A stretch of DNA of 64,000 bases from Thermohalobaculum sp039033215 (GCA_039033215.1 JBCCDA010000006.1:9272-73271); one strand, 5' to 3'; positions 25,130-34,451 are shown, counted from the first letter of the stretch. Notes: a model not told the origin generated them from the letters alone. Numbers and translations: made by a program.

Positions 25130-26962
25130 ATGATCCGCACTTTCCTCCCCGCCCCCGAATTGTTGCGCGCGCCCGCTGACGGGGGTGGCACACAGGACCT
25201 TGGCGTCATGCCCGAGTGGGATCTGACGGATCTCTACGCCGGGATCGACGACCCCAAGCTGGAGAGTGACTTCACGGGCTCTGCCGCAGCCTGCAAGGAC
25301 TTCGCTGCCCGCTATGAAGGCAGGCTGGCGGATCTGGATGGCGACGGACTTGCCGGCGCAATCGAGGCCTATGAGGCGATCGACCGTGTACTTGGCCGGA
25401 TCATGTCCTTTGCAGGGCTTCTCTATCAGCAGAACACCCAGGACCCGGCGCGCGCGAAGTTCATGGGCGATGCCCAGGTACGGGTAACGGACCTGACGCA
25501 GCCTCTGGTCTTCTTCTCTTTGGAGCTCAACAAGCTGCCCGAGGAGCACGTGGGGACATGCCTCGCTGAGAGCGCAGCGCTGGTGCGCTACAAGCCATGG
25601 ATCGACCGGCTGCGCGCGCTGGCGCCCTACCAGCTCTCGGACGAACTGGAGAAGTTCCTCCACGATCAGTCCGTTGTCGGTGCGACTGCCTGGAACCGCC
25701 TGTTCGACGAGACGATGGCGGGCCTTCAGTTCGACGTCGATGGCGAGACCCTGGGGCTGGAGGCGACGCTGAACCTCTTGTCCGATGCCGATCGTGACCG
25801 GCGCAAGACCGGCGGCGAAGCCGTGGCCAAGGTTCTGGGGGAGGAGATCACGCTCTTCACCCGGATCACCAACACGCTGGTCAAGGAGAAGGAGATTGAG
25901 GACCGCTGGCGCAACATGCCAACGCCCGATGCCGGCCGACACCTCGCCAACCAGGTCGAGGCTGACGTGGTCGATGCGCTGCGCGAGGCGGTGCAGGGCG
26001 CCTACGAGCGGACGAGCCATCGCTACTACGCGATGAAGGCAAAGTGGCTGGGGCTGGAGCGGCTCGAGTACTACGACCGCAACGCCCCCTTGCCCGATGA
26101 TGATGACCGACTTGTTCCTTGGGACATGGCGCGCACGACGGTTCTGGACGCCTATGCAGGTTTCTCACCCAAGATGGCGGAACTGGCCGAGCCGTTCTTT
26201 GACCGGGGCTGGATCGATGCTGCCGTCAAGCCGGGCAAGGCCCCGGGTGCGTTCGCACACCCCACCGTCAGCGACGCGCATCCCTATGTGATGCTGAACT
26301 ATCTGGGCAAGCCGCGGGATGTGATGACCCTGGCACACGAACTGGGACACGGGGTTCATCAGCGGCTCGCGGCGGATCAGGGTGAGCTTCTCAGCCGTAC
26401 ACCCCTGACACTGGCCGAGACCGCCTCGGTGTTCGGCGAGATGCTCACGTTCAAGAAGATGCTGGGCGAGGCGCCGGACCAGAAGACCCGCAAGACCATG
26501 CTGGCGAGCAAGGTCGAGGACATGATCAACACGGTCGTGCGCCAGATCGCCTTCTACGAGTTCGAGCGCCGGGTCCATACGGCGCGGCGTGACGGAGAAC
26601 TGACCTCGGATCAGCTTGGCGAGATCTGGATGGCCGTGCAGGCCGAGAGCCTGGGCCCCGCAATCCATCTGCCGCCCGAGTACGGGACGTTCTGGGCCTA
26701 CATTCCTCACTTCATCCACTCGCCGTTCTATGTCTACGCCTATGCCTTCGGCGACGGGTTGGTGAATGCCCTCTACGCCGTTTATGAGCAGGGCGATCCT
26801 GGCTTCCAGGACAAATACTTCGAGATGTTGGCGGCGGGCGGCACGCTCCACCACAAGGAACTTCTGGCACCCTTCGGTCTGGACGCCTCGGATCCCGCCT
26901 TCTGGGATCAGGGGCTGGGCCTGATCGCCAGCATGATAGACGAACTGCAAGCGATGGAGTGA
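25130..26962 (+). CDS. pepF: M3-family oligoendopeptidase F
   Basis: A 610-residue zinc metallopeptidase that cleaves short peptides in the cytoplasm. The HELGH zinc motif lies at His403-His407 (MTLAHELGHGVHQ), followed by the downstream Glu ligand in LAETASVFGEM. The preceding helical lid and the C-terminal IPHFIHSPFYVYAYAFGDGLV segment match the PepF branch. The start at ATG 25130 has GAGAGG upstream. It overlaps the DUF2147 gene by GTGA. Confidence 0.95.
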   Translation: MIRTFLPAPELLRAPADGGGTQDLGVMPEWDLTDLYAGIDDPKLESDFTGSAAACKDFAARYEGRLADLDGDGLAGAIEAYEAIDRVLGRIMSFAGLLYQQNTQDPARAKFMGDAQVRVTDLTQPLVFFSLELNKLPEEHVGTCLAESAALVRYKPWIDRLRALAPYQLSDELEKFLHDQSVVGATAWNRLFDETMAGLQFDVDGETLGLEATLNLLSDADRDRRKTGGEAVAKVLGEEITLFTRITNTLVKEKEIEDRWRNMPTPDAGRHLANQVEADVVDALREAVQGAYERTSHRYYAMKAKWLGLERLEYYDRNAPLPDDDDRLVPWDMARTTVLDAYAGFSPKMAELAEPFFDRGWIDAAVKPGKAPGAFAHPTVSDAHPYVMLNYLGKPRDVMTLAHELGHGVHQRLAADQGELLSRTPLTLAETASVFGEMLTFKKMLGEAPDQKTRKTMLASKVEDMINTVVRQIAFYEFERRVHTARRDGELTSDQLGEIWMAVQAESLGPAIHLPPEYGTFWAYIPHFIHSPFYVYAYAFGDGLVNALYAVYEQGDPGFQDKYFEMLAAGGTLHHKELLAPFGLDASDPAFWDQGLGLIASMIDELQAME

Positions 26963-27453
26963 CGCGCGTGCGGCGCCTGATCTTCGGGCTGGGGCTGCTT
27001 GGCGCACTGGCAACCTCGGGCGCCAATGCAGCCTCGGACCCGGCGTTCGGCCGCTGGGTCGTGGAGAACGGCAAGGCCGTCATCGAGATCGCGCCATGTG
27101 GGCAGAACGCGTGCGGGCAGCTGGTTTGGTTGCAGAACCCGCTCACCGCCAACGGAGAGACCAAGCGAGACCTTGAGAACCCCGATCCCGGCAAGCGATT
27201 CAGACCGCTCTGCCGGTTGCAGCTTCTCACGGGCCTGCGTCGGACGGGCCCGGGGATGTGGGAAGACGGCGAGATCTACTCGACCCGCGACGGCCGCACC
27301 TTCGGCTTCCAGATCGAACGGGTGGAAGGCGAAACGCTGGTCGCCCGCGGTTTTCTGGGCATCGCCCTCCTTGGCAAGACGCAGAGGTGGACCCGGGACG
27401 ACGGGATGCACCAGAACTGCGTTGTGAAGGACAGCCCGGGCTCTGATCGGTGA
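26959..27453 (+). CDS. DUF2147 family secreted protein
   Basis: About 164 residues with a signal peptide (FGLGLLGALATSGANA). The mature protein shows the DUF2147 pattern: GRWVVENGKAVIEIAPCG near the start, CGQLVWLQNPL, and later GEIYSTRDGRTFGFQIER and ARGFLGIALLGKTQRWTR. The cysteine pair could be disulfide-bonded. Start is a GTG overlapping the pepF stop; GTG 26968 is an alternative. The next gene also starts by GTGA overlap. The family is periplasmic or outer-membrane associated, of unknown role. Confidence 0.86.
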   Translation: MTRVRRLIFGLGLLGALATSGANAASDPAFGRWVVENGKAVIEIAPCGQNACGQLVWLQNPLTANGETKRDLENPDPGKRFRPLCRLQLLTGLRRTGPGMWEDGEIYSTRDGRTFGFQIERVEGETLVARGFLGIALLGKTQRWTRDDGMHQNCVVKDSPGSDR

Positions 27454-28133
27454 GGGGACCGACCCGCAGGGCAGCCCTGGCGGGTGCGGGGTCGCTGCTT
27501 CTAGCCCGCAACGCCGCGGGGTCAGGCCCGAAACGCGTGTTGTTTATCGGGAATTCGTTCACGCACGAGCACGACGTGCCGGGACGGGTGGCTGCCCTTG
27601 CGAGCGCTGCAGGGATCTGGATTGAGGCGGTCGCCCATACCCGGTCTGGCGCATCCCTCTGGGGTCACCTGAAGGAGAAATCGCCGCCAGAGTTTTTGCT
27701 CACCTATGGGCGCCCAGATCTGGTCGTTCTTCAGGATCACTCCACAACTGCCTTAAGTGAGGTATCGCGGGGGCGCTCGACCCATGCAATTCAACGGTTT
27801 GCAATGTACCACGGCGCGCTCGTTCTCTTTGCACCATGGGCGCGGCGGCTGGGTCATCCGCTCTACGCGCGGCCTGGTATGCCAGCTGGCCCGTCGGAAA
27901 TGATGGCCGTCACCGACGCCCACTATCGTGGCGTTGCGCAAAAAGTTGGCGCTGAAGTTGCCTCCGTCGGACGACGTTGGGATCACGCCATTGCCGAGGG
28001 ACACGATCTTCATGCATCAGACGGGTACCACGCGAACGAGACAGGCGCCCATCTGACGGCGCTGGTGCTCGCGGACACGCTGGGGATCCCCGTTCCTGCA
28101 AGCGACCCGTTGGTGGCGATCGTCGTCCCTTGA
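27450..28133 (+). CDS. SGNH-like hydrolase, probably secreted
   Basis: A 227-residue protein starting with a Tat-like or Sec-like signal (TRRAALAGAGSLLLARNAAG). VLFIGNSFTHEHDVPG is a block I-like segment with a candidate Ser nucleophile in GNSFT, VVLQDHSTT could be block III-like, and DGYHANETGAHLTALVLAD gives an Asp-His pair. This resembles DUF4886/SGNH proteins. GTG start overlaps the DUF2147 stop. pheS begins 49 bp later. Substrate unknown. Confidence 0.75.
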   Translation: MRGPTRRAALAGAGSLLLARNAAGSGPKRVLFIGNSFTHEHDVPGRVAALASAAGIWIEAVAHTRSGASLWGHLKEKSPPEFLLTYGRPDLVVLQDHSTTALSEVSRGRSTHAIQRFAMYHGALVLFAPWARRLGHPLYARPGMPAGPSEMMAVTDAHYRGVAQKVGAEVASVGRRWDHAIAEGHDLHASDGYHANETGAHLTALVLADTLGIPVPASDPLVAIVVP

Positions 28134-28182
28134 CCTGCCCACTGCCCATGGTATCCCGCCCGCGACCAGCCGGGAGAAAGCA

Positions 28183-29265
28183 ATGCAGGATCTGACCCCG
28201 ATCCGGACCAAATACCTGGGCGAGATCGCCGATGCCGCCGACGAGGCGACGATCGAAGCCGTGCGCGTGGCCGCGCTCGGCAAGAAGGGCGAGATCGCAC
28301 TGATGATGCGCGAGCTGGGCAAGATGACGCCGGAGGAGCGTCAGGCTGCCGGGCCCGCCTTCAACGCGCTGAAGGACGAGATCAACTCGGCCATCTCGGC
28401 CCGCAAGGCCTCGTTGGGCGACAAGGCGCTGGAGGAGCGGCTGGCCGCTGAATGGCTGGACATCTCGCTGCCCGCACGGCCAACCGCACAAGGCACCATT
28501 CACCCGATTTCGCAAGTTACAGAAGAGCTTACGGCGATCTTCGCGGACATGGGCTTCTCGGTCGCCGAGGGTCCGCATATCGACAGTGACTGGTACAACT
28601 TCGATGCGCTGAACATCCCGGCCGAGCACCCTGCCCGGACCGAGATGGACACATTCTACATGGCCCGCAGCCCTGGCGACAACCGGCCGCGCAACGTGCT
28701 GCGCACCCATACCTCTCCGGTCCAGATCCGACATATGGAGGCGCACGGCGCCCCCTGCCGGGTGATCGCGCCGGGCCGCGTCTACCGTTCGGACTATGAC
28801 CAGACGCACACGCCGATGTTCCACCAGGTCGAGGGTCTGGCCATCGACAAGGGCATCTCGATGGCCATGCTGAAGTGGACCCTGCAGGAGTTCTGCAAGG
28901 CATTCTTCGAGGTCGACGAGGTCGAATTGCGCTTTCGTGCCAGTCACTTCCCCTTCACCGAGCCGTCGGCCGAGGTCGATATCCGGTGTTCTTGGGAGGG
29001 CGGTCAGCTCAAGCTGGGCGAAGGGGACGACTGGCTGGAAATCCTCGGCTCCGGCATGGTGCACCCCAAGGTTCTGGCCAATGGCGGCATCGACCCGGAG
29101 GTCTACCAGGGCTTCGCTTTCGGCATGGGAATCGACCGGATCGCGATGCTGAAATACGGGATCCCGGACCTGCGCGCCTTCTTCGATTGCGACCTCCGGT
29201 GGCTGCGCCACTACGGCTTCCGCGCGCTTGATCTGCCCACCATGCACGGCGGTCTCAGCGCCTGA
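28183..29265 (+). CDS. pheS: Phenylalanyl-tRNA synthetase alpha subunit
   Basis: A 360-residue class II synthetase subunit. The N-terminal coiled coil (residues about 1-80) binds tRNA; motif 2 (GRVYRSDYDQTHTPMFHQVEGL) and motif 3 (GFAFGMGIDRIAML) are present. Together with PheT it forms an alpha2-beta2 enzyme charging tRNA-Phe. The start follows GGGAGAAAGCA. Unusually pheT is not directly downstream: an 11-bp repeat array, a minus-strand gene and an ASCH-domain gene intervene. Confidence 0.98.
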   Translation: MQDLTPIRTKYLGEIADAADEATIEAVRVAALGKKGEIALMMRELGKMTPEERQAAGPAFNALKDEINSAISARKASLGDKALEERLAAEWLDISLPARPTAQGTIHPISQVTEELTAIFADMGFSVAEGPHIDSDWYNFDALNIPAEHPARTEMDTFYMARSPGDNRPRNVLRTHTSPVQIRHMEAHGAPCRVIAPGRVYRSDYDQTHTPMFHQVEGLAIDKGISMAMLKWTLQEFCKAFFEVDEVELRFRASHFPFTEPSAEVDIRCSWEGGQLKLGEGDDWLEILGSGMVHPKVLANGGIDPEVYQGFAFGMGIDRIAMLKYGIPDLRAFFDCDLRWLRHYGFRALDLPTMHGGLSA

Positions 29266-29283
29266 TGCGCCGGGATTCTGGGT

Positions 29284-29327
29284 GTATGACAAACGTATGA
29301 CTCGCGTATGCCAAACGTATGACTTTC
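29284..29327 (+). repeat. Phased 11-bp repeat array B (four units) after pheS
   Basis: Units GTATGACAAAC, GTATGACTCGC, GTATGCCAAAC and GTATGACTTTC begin at 29284, 29295, 29306 and 29317, exactly 11 bp apart. The array starts 19 bp after the pheS stop, in the pheS coding orientation. It shares the cGTAT(G/T)nCnnn core, the period and the orientation relative to the upstream gene with array A at 10940-11005. Confidence 0.87.
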
Positions 29328-29410
29328 GCGACGCGGCAGGTCGACAGGTTAAAGCAGTGAAGACGCCAGCGGGCGGTGTCACGTTTGCCCGGCGTCACCT
29401 CCGTACCTGA

Positions 29411-29737
29411 TCAGTCGATCCCGAAGATCCGATCGAAAATGGTGAGGCCGGTGCCGTCGACACGCTCGGCGCGCTGACCGCTGAAGATCGTCTCGCGGTA
29501 GAAGGGGTCGGCCCCGCTGCCGGTCCGGCCTGCGTCGCGATCCAGTTCACGGGTTGATCCCGCATGCAGCTCGAACCGGGTGTCCGGCGCGGTGACGCCG
29601 GGCAGATGCAGGCCCGTCTCACGCTGCGTCTCTTCGCGGTACTCACCCGCGATTCCCAGGAACGGCTGCTCCCCAGCAGTGGCGATACTGGCACCCATCG
29701 CACCGAGCAGAGCTACGACAACAAATCCCGCGCGCAT
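29411..29737 (-). CDS. Small secreted protein (108 aa), unknown
   Basis: A signal peptide (MRAGFVVVALLGAMGASIATAG) is followed by an acidic, hydrophilic mature protein with no cysteine. The start at 29737 is preceded by a near-ideal AAGGAGG ribosome site, 8 nt away; an upstream in-frame ATG at 29869 is not needed. It lies on the strand opposite to pheS and pheT and separates them. No family recognised. Confidence 0.72.
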   Translation of the reverse strand: MRAGFVVVALLGAMGASIATAGEQPFLGIAGEYREETQRETGLHLPGVTAPDTRFELHAGSTRELDRDAGRTGSGADPFYRETIFSGQRAERVDGTGLTIFDRIFGID

Positions 29738-29943
29738 GGCGACCTCCTTCAATTCGTGGCAGCATAAAGATGGTATGGCAGCTGGTCCATGCCAGAGGCT
29801 CACGCGAAAGTGCGTGGCGCCTTCTTGGGGAACATCCGGTGCGGAATGGTGACGGCTTGGCCCGGTCAAGGTGCGACCGCTCGTATTAGGACCGTGTTCG
29901 TGCGATCACTATTGGCACACGCCAGACCAACACCTGCTGCGAC

Positions 29944-30342
29944 ATGCCAAACCTGCCGCCTCAATACGCCCAACTGCACCAGTTTCGCTTCGGCGACACA
30001 CGCGAGATCTGCGTGTGGCTGACGGATCTTGTGCTGGCGGGCAAGAAGACCGGAACGTGCTGGGCCCACCGCGATGCCGCGACAGGCGAGCCGATGTTCG
30101 AGATCGGTGATCGGTCCGTCTACACAGACTGGGATCGCACGCCGGTTTGCGCGGTCGAGTATACTGGCATCTCGGTCTGCCGCTTCGACCGGGTGCCCGT
30201 GGCGTTTGCCCTGTCCGAAGGCGAGGGCGACTACGAGTCCTGGCGTGATGGTCATATCGCCTATTTCGGGCGCAACGGCGGCTGGTCGCCCGACATGCTG
30301 GTGGTGTGCGAGAACTTCCGGGTGATCGATATCTTCCGTTAG
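29944..30342 (+). CDS. ASCH-domain protein
   Basis: A 132-residue protein with the ASCH/PUA-like pattern: FRFGDTREICVWLTDLVLAGKKTGTCWAH at the start (the GKKT-T segment is the family signature) and a later VEYTGISVCRFDRVP strand, ending in WSPDMLVVCENFRVI. ASCH domains are proposed to bind RNA or to act as amidohydrolases. It lies between pheS and pheT on the same strand, 87 bp before pheT, so it probably shares their transcript. Confidence 0.88.
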   Translation: MPNLPPQYAQLHQFRFGDTREICVWLTDLVLAGKKTGTCWAHRDAATGEPMFEIGDRSVYTDWDRTPVCAVEYTGISVCRFDRVPVAFALSEGEGDYESWRDGHIAYFGRNGGWSPDMLVVCENFRVIDIFR

Positions 30343-30429
30343 ACGCGCGCGCGTCGCTGCCGCCCCTTCACGTGCCGCCCCAAAACGGCTAAGGACCGCG
30401 GAAATTCACTCCACCGGCACGAGCGACAC

Positions 30430-32862
30430 ATGAAATTCACGCTTTCCTGGCTGAAGGAACACCTGAACACCGAGGCAACGGCTGCCGAGATCGCGGAGGC
30501 GCTGACCGATCTGGGGCTGGAGGTGGAAGGCGTCGAGGACCCTGCCGACAGGCTGGGGGCCTTCACGATCTGCCGGGTGATTGAGGCTGTGCAGCACCCG
30601 GATGCCGACCGGCTGCGTCTCTGCCGGGTCGAGGCATGGCCCGATGGGCCGGACGCGCCCTCCCAGGAAGTACAAGTCGTCTGCGGCGCGCCCAACGCGC
30701 GCACGGGGCTGGTCGGTGTCTTCGCGGCGCCGGGCACGCATATCCCGGGCACGGGCGTGGACCTCAAACCGGGCGTGATCCGGGGGGTCGAGTCGAACGG
30801 GATGCTGTGTTCCGAGCGTGAGCTGGAGCTCTCGGACGACCACGACGGGATCATCGATCTGCCCGCGGATGCCCCGATGGGCGTGCGGTACATCGACTAT
30901 GCCGGGGCAAACGACCCGATGATCGAGATTGCGATCACGCCGAACCGTCCCGATGCCCTGGGGATCTCGGGTATTGCGCGGGACCTGGCGGCCCGGGGGC
31001 TTGGGACGCTGATCCCACGTGCGTTCCCGGAGGTGCCGGGCGCCTTCCCGTGCCCGCTGACCGTGACGATCGAGGATGTTGTGCTGGAGAAGGCGCCGGT
31101 CTTCTGCGGGCGGCTGATCCGTGGGGTCAAGAACGGGCCGAGCCCCGCGTGGATGCAGCAGCGGTTGCGGGCGATCGGTCTGCGCCCGATCTCGGCGCTG
31201 GTCGATATCACCAACTATCTCACCTACGACATCAACCGGCCGCTCCATGTCTTCGACGCGGACAAGGTGCAGGGCGGTGGCTTGCGGGTCCATTGGGCGC
31301 AGGACGCGTCCAAGCTCATGGCGCTCGACGACAAGGAATACACGTTCGAGCCGGACATGATCATGATCTCGGACGAGACCGGACCGGAGGCGATCGCGGG
31401 GGTCATGGGCGGCCTGCCCACGGGCTGCACCGAGGACACGGTCAACGTTTTCGTCGAGTCGGCCTACTGGGACCCGATCGTGACGGCGTCCACGGGACGA
31501 CGGCTGAAGATCCATTCGGACGCGCGCTACCGGTTCGAGCGGGGGATCGACCCGGCCTCCTGTCCCGTGGGGATCGAGGCGGCGACGCGCATGATCCTGG
31601 ATCTTTGCGGTGGGGAGCCGTCCGAGATGGTCACGGCCGGCGCGGTTCCGAACACGTCCCGGGCTTACCCGCTGAGGCCCGACCGCGTGATCAGTCTGGT
31701 CGGCATGGAGATCCCGCGCGACGAACAGGTGCGGATCCTGAATGCGCTTGGCTTCTCGGCTGCCGGTACAGGCGAGGCGCTGGAGGTCTGGGTGCCGTCG
31801 TGGCGGCCGGACGTGCAGGGCGAGGCCGATCTGGTCGAAGAGGTCGCGCGGGTCGCCTCGCTCACCAAGCTCGAGGCGAAGCCGCTGCCCAAGGCTGCTG
31901 CCGTGGGGCGCAAGACGCTGACCCCCCTGCAAACACGGGAACGGGACGCCCGGCGGACGCTGGCCGCGCTGGGTCTCAATGAATGCGTGACCTATTCCTT
32001 CATCGACGGCGCTCACGCGGCGCTGTTCGGGGGCGGCGGCGATGCGATGCGTCTGGACAATCCGATCAGCTCGGAGATGAGCCATATGCGCCCGTCCGCG
32101 CTGCCCGGGCTGCTGGAGGCCGCGGCCCGCAACCAGGCTCAAGGGTTCGCGGATGTCGGCCTCTTCGAGTGTGGCGCGGGCTACAGTGGTCCGGAACCCG
32201 GGGAGCAGGCAGCAATGGCCTGCGCTGTTCGGGTCGGTGCCACCACAGCGAAGCACTGGGCTGGCACCCGCCGCCCGGTGGATGCCATGGACGCCAAGGC
32301 AGATGCCGAGGCTGTGCTGACTGCGCTTGGCGCCCCCGTCGACCGGCTGATGATCGCGCGCGAAGCGCCCGGCTGGTTCCACCCGGGCCGGTCCGGGTTG
32401 CTGAAGCTGGGGCCCAAGAACCCGCTGGCGGCTTTCGGCGAACTGCACCCCAAGGTGTTGAGCGCGCTGGACATCAAGGGTCCCGCCGTTGCGATCACCG
32501 TCTTCCTCGAGGCTCTGCCCGCCGCGCGGCGCAAGGGGACGGCGCGGCCAGCGCTGATCCTCTCCAACCTCCAATCGGTCGAACGCGACTTTGCCTTTGT
32601 CGTGGACGAGCGTGTTGAGACCGCCGATCTGATCCGCGCCGCAAAGGGCGCCGAGAAAACCTTGATCACCGGTATTGATGTCTTCGACGTCTTCGAGGGC
32701 AAGCGCGCAACCGAACAGCTGGGTGAAGGACGAAAGTCCGTGGCCATCGCCGTGCGGCTGCAACCCAGCGACAAGACCCTGACCGATGCCGAGATCGATG
32801 CGATCAGCGAGAAGATCGTGAGCAGCGTCACGAAAGCCACAGGCGCGACTCTCCGCCACTAA
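30430..32862 (+). CDS. pheT: Phenylalanyl-tRNA synthetase beta subunit
   Basis: An 810-residue subunit. The N-terminal OB/EMAP-like tRNA-binding domain (about 39-150, AVQHPDADRLRLCRVE) is followed by the B3/B4 editing domain, the B5 domain, the catalytic-like core and the C-terminal ferredoxin-fold anticodon-binding domain (LSNLQSVERDFAFVVDE to the end). Length is typical. It pairs with PheS but is separated from pheS by about 1.16 kb carrying two other genes. mscL follows. Confidence 0.98.
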   Translation: MKFTLSWLKEHLNTEATAAEIAEALTDLGLEVEGVEDPADRLGAFTICRVIEAVQHPDADRLRLCRVEAWPDGPDAPSQEVQVVCGAPNARTGLVGVFAAPGTHIPGTGVDLKPGVIRGVESNGMLCSERELELSDDHDGIIDLPADAPMGVRYIDYAGANDPMIEIAITPNRPDALGISGIARDLAARGLGTLIPRAFPEVPGAFPCPLTVTIEDVVLEKAPVFCGRLIRGVKNGPSPAWMQQRLRAIGLRPISALVDITNYLTYDINRPLHVFDADKVQGGGLRVHWAQDASKLMALDDKEYTFEPDMIMISDETGPEAIAGVMGGLPTGCTEDTVNVFVESAYWDPIVTASTGRRLKIHSDARYRFERGIDPASCPVGIEAATRMILDLCGGEPSEMVTAGAVPNTSRAYPLRPDRVISLVGMEIPRDEQVRILNALGFSAAGTGEALEVWVPSWRPDVQGEADLVEEVARVASLTKLEAKPLPKAAAVGRKTLTPLQTRERDARRTLAALGLNECVTYSFIDGAHAALFGGGGDAMRLDNPISSEMSHMRPSALPGLLEAAARNQAQGFADVGLFECGAGYSGPEPGEQAAMACAVRVGATTAKHWAGTRRPVDAMDAKADAEAVLTALGAPVDRLMIAREAPGWFHPGRSGLLKLGPKNPLAAFGELHPKVLSALDIKGPAVAITVFLEALPAARRKGTARPALILSNLQSVERDFAFVVDERVETADLIRAAKGAEKTLITGIDVFDVFEGKRATEQLGEGRKSVAIAVRLQPSDKTLTDAEIDAISEKIVSSVTKATGATLRH

Positions 32863-32954
32863 ATGTCAAATTCAAATTTAATTTTCTTGCATGGCTGACA
32901 TGCAGTCGTTAAGTCGTGCCCCGTGAGTGACAAAAATGAGAAACGGGGAATGAA

Positions 32955-33389
32955 ATGCTGAAGGAATTCAAGGAATTCGCGATCAAGGGAAACGTTGTCG
33001 ACATGGGAGTTGGCATCGTTATCGGTGCGGCGTTCACATCTATTGTGACCAGCTTCGTCGAAGACATCGTCAACCCGGTGATCGGCCTCTTCACTGGAGG
33101 GATCGACTTCGCAAGCCTGTTCGTGAACCTCTCGGGCCAGGAGGTCACATCGGCGTCCCAGGCGAAAGAGGCGGGCCTGGCGGTCATCACCTACGGTAAC
33201 TTCATCAACGCGCTTGTCAGCTTCCTGATCGTGGCCTGGGTGTTGTTCTTGATCGTGAAAGCGGTGAACAATCTCAAGAAGATGGCCGAGGAAGAGAAGG
33301 TCGAGGAACCCGAAGCACCGGCCGAACCGTCGGCAGAAGAAACGCTGCTGGGTGAGATCCGCGACCTCTTGGCGAAAGAGCGCGCCTAA
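32955..33389 (+). CDS. mscL: Large-conductance mechanosensitive channel
   Basis: A 144-residue channel protein. LKEFKEFAIKGNVVDMGVGIVIGAAFTSIV is the amphipathic N-terminal helix and first transmembrane helix with the Gly/Ala-rich pore lining, and VSFLIVAWVLFLIVKAVNNL is the second. The C-terminal coiled-coil bundle is extended by a Glu/Pro/Ala linker. It opens under membrane tension during osmotic downshock. The preceding 90 bp is AT-rich and likely holds its promoter. Confidence 0.97.
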   Translation: MLKEFKEFAIKGNVVDMGVGIVIGAAFTSIVTSFVEDIVNPVIGLFTGGIDFASLFVNLSGQEVTSASQAKEAGLAVITYGNFINALVSFLIVAWVLFLIVKAVNNLKKMAEEEKVEEPEAPAEPSAEETLLGEIRDLLAKERA

Positions 33390-33504
33390 TCGCAATCTTG
33401 CGGCCTGCGTGACGATCCTCACATATGGGCTGCAAGCGACCCGGGCATTCTGGTAGCGTCACTCGCCTCAGGGGATGGGGCGCTATCAGAAAACGGGGCA
33501 AGTA

Positions 33505-34338
33505 ATGTCATTTGATGCCGATGTGCTGGACGAGATCCGTCTGGTGGCCAAGGAAAAGAAGCTGGAGCCAGAAGCGCTTATCGCCGTGACAACGGTCGAA
33601 AGCGGGGGGAAAGCCTACACGGAGGTCGATGGCAAGAAGCTGCCGCTGATCCTCTTTGAGTACCATGTCTTCTATCGTTGCCTGCCCGTGGCACTCCGTC
33701 AGGAGGCGATGAACCGCAACCTCGCGCGGAAACGCTGGGGTGATCTGCCATACAAGAAATCCCAGTCCGCCCGCTACGCGCAGCTGGAGCGCGCGAAGGA
33801 GATCCACGAGATGGCGGCCTATGCCGCGTGCTCGTGGGGCGTCGGCCAGGTGTTGGGCGAGAACGCCGAGTGGCTGGGCTACAAGAACTCCAAGGCGCTC
33901 GCCAAGGAGGCCATGAAGAGCGTCGCCGGCCAGGTCCGCGTGATGGTCCGCTTCATCGAGAGGGCCGGGCTGCGCGATGAGCTGGAGCGGCATGACTGGC
34001 GCGGGTTTGCGCGGCGCTACAACGGTCCCGGCCAGGTCGAGAAGTATTCAGCCCTGATGGCGCGCGAGTATCAGCGGGCAGGTGGCACGAACGTGGTCGA
34101 GGCCGATGATCTTGTCCTGCGTATCGGTGAGCGGGGCGACAAGGTGGCCGAACTTCAAAGGGCGCTGCGGACCGTCGGCTATCACCTGCTGATTGACGGC
34201 GACTTCGGCCCCGCGACGCGGCGCATGGTGATGCAGTTCCAGAAGGACCAGGGACAGGTCGAGGACGGAATCGTCGGGCCGGTGACCTGGGGCCTGCTGG
34301 AGACATTGGCCGGGCGGGATACCACCCAGCACCTCTAA
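33505..34338 (+). CDS. N-acetylmuramidase-type peptidoglycan hydrolase with PG-binding domain
   Basis: A 277-residue protein with an N-terminal muramidase domain of the phage-type DUF3380 family (about 10-185; VTTVESGGKAY with candidate catalytic Glu32, and ILFEYHVFYR), followed by a peptidoglycan-binding domain-1 (about 205-270: LRIGERGDKVAELQRALRTVG and DGDFGPATRRMVMQFQ). There is no signal peptide. Phage endolysins share this layout, but no holin or phage genes are nearby, so it is either a domesticated lysin or a cellular enzyme. Start 33505 is preferred over 33475. Confidence 0.88.
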   Translation: MSFDADVLDEIRLVAKEKKLEPEALIAVTTVESGGKAYTEVDGKKLPLILFEYHVFYRCLPVALRQEAMNRNLARKRWGDLPYKKSQSARYAQLERAKEIHEMAAYAACSWGVGQVLGENAEWLGYKNSKALAKEAMKSVAGQVRVMVRFIERAGLRDELERHDWRGFARRYNGPGQVEKYSALMAREYQRAGGTNVVEADDLVLRIGERGDKVAELQRALRTVGYHLLIDGDFGPATRRMVMQFQKDQGQVEDGIVGPVTWGLLETLAGRDTTQHL

Positions 34339-34451
34339 GCGCCTATCCGAGAAGTGCCGCTCACCACCCCCCAGAACTATACCCTGATTGGGCGGTTGGG
34401 AGGGGATGCGGGGTGGTGGTAGGCCTCGTGCAACAGACTCTATGGCCGTCG

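Noticed and set aside
30406..32859. Long minus-strand frame opposite pheT
   Set aside because: High-GC third-position shadow of a conserved gene; translated sequence has no recognisable domain. The long frames opposite carB (48992-51457) and soxA (55987-57639) were rejected for the same reason.
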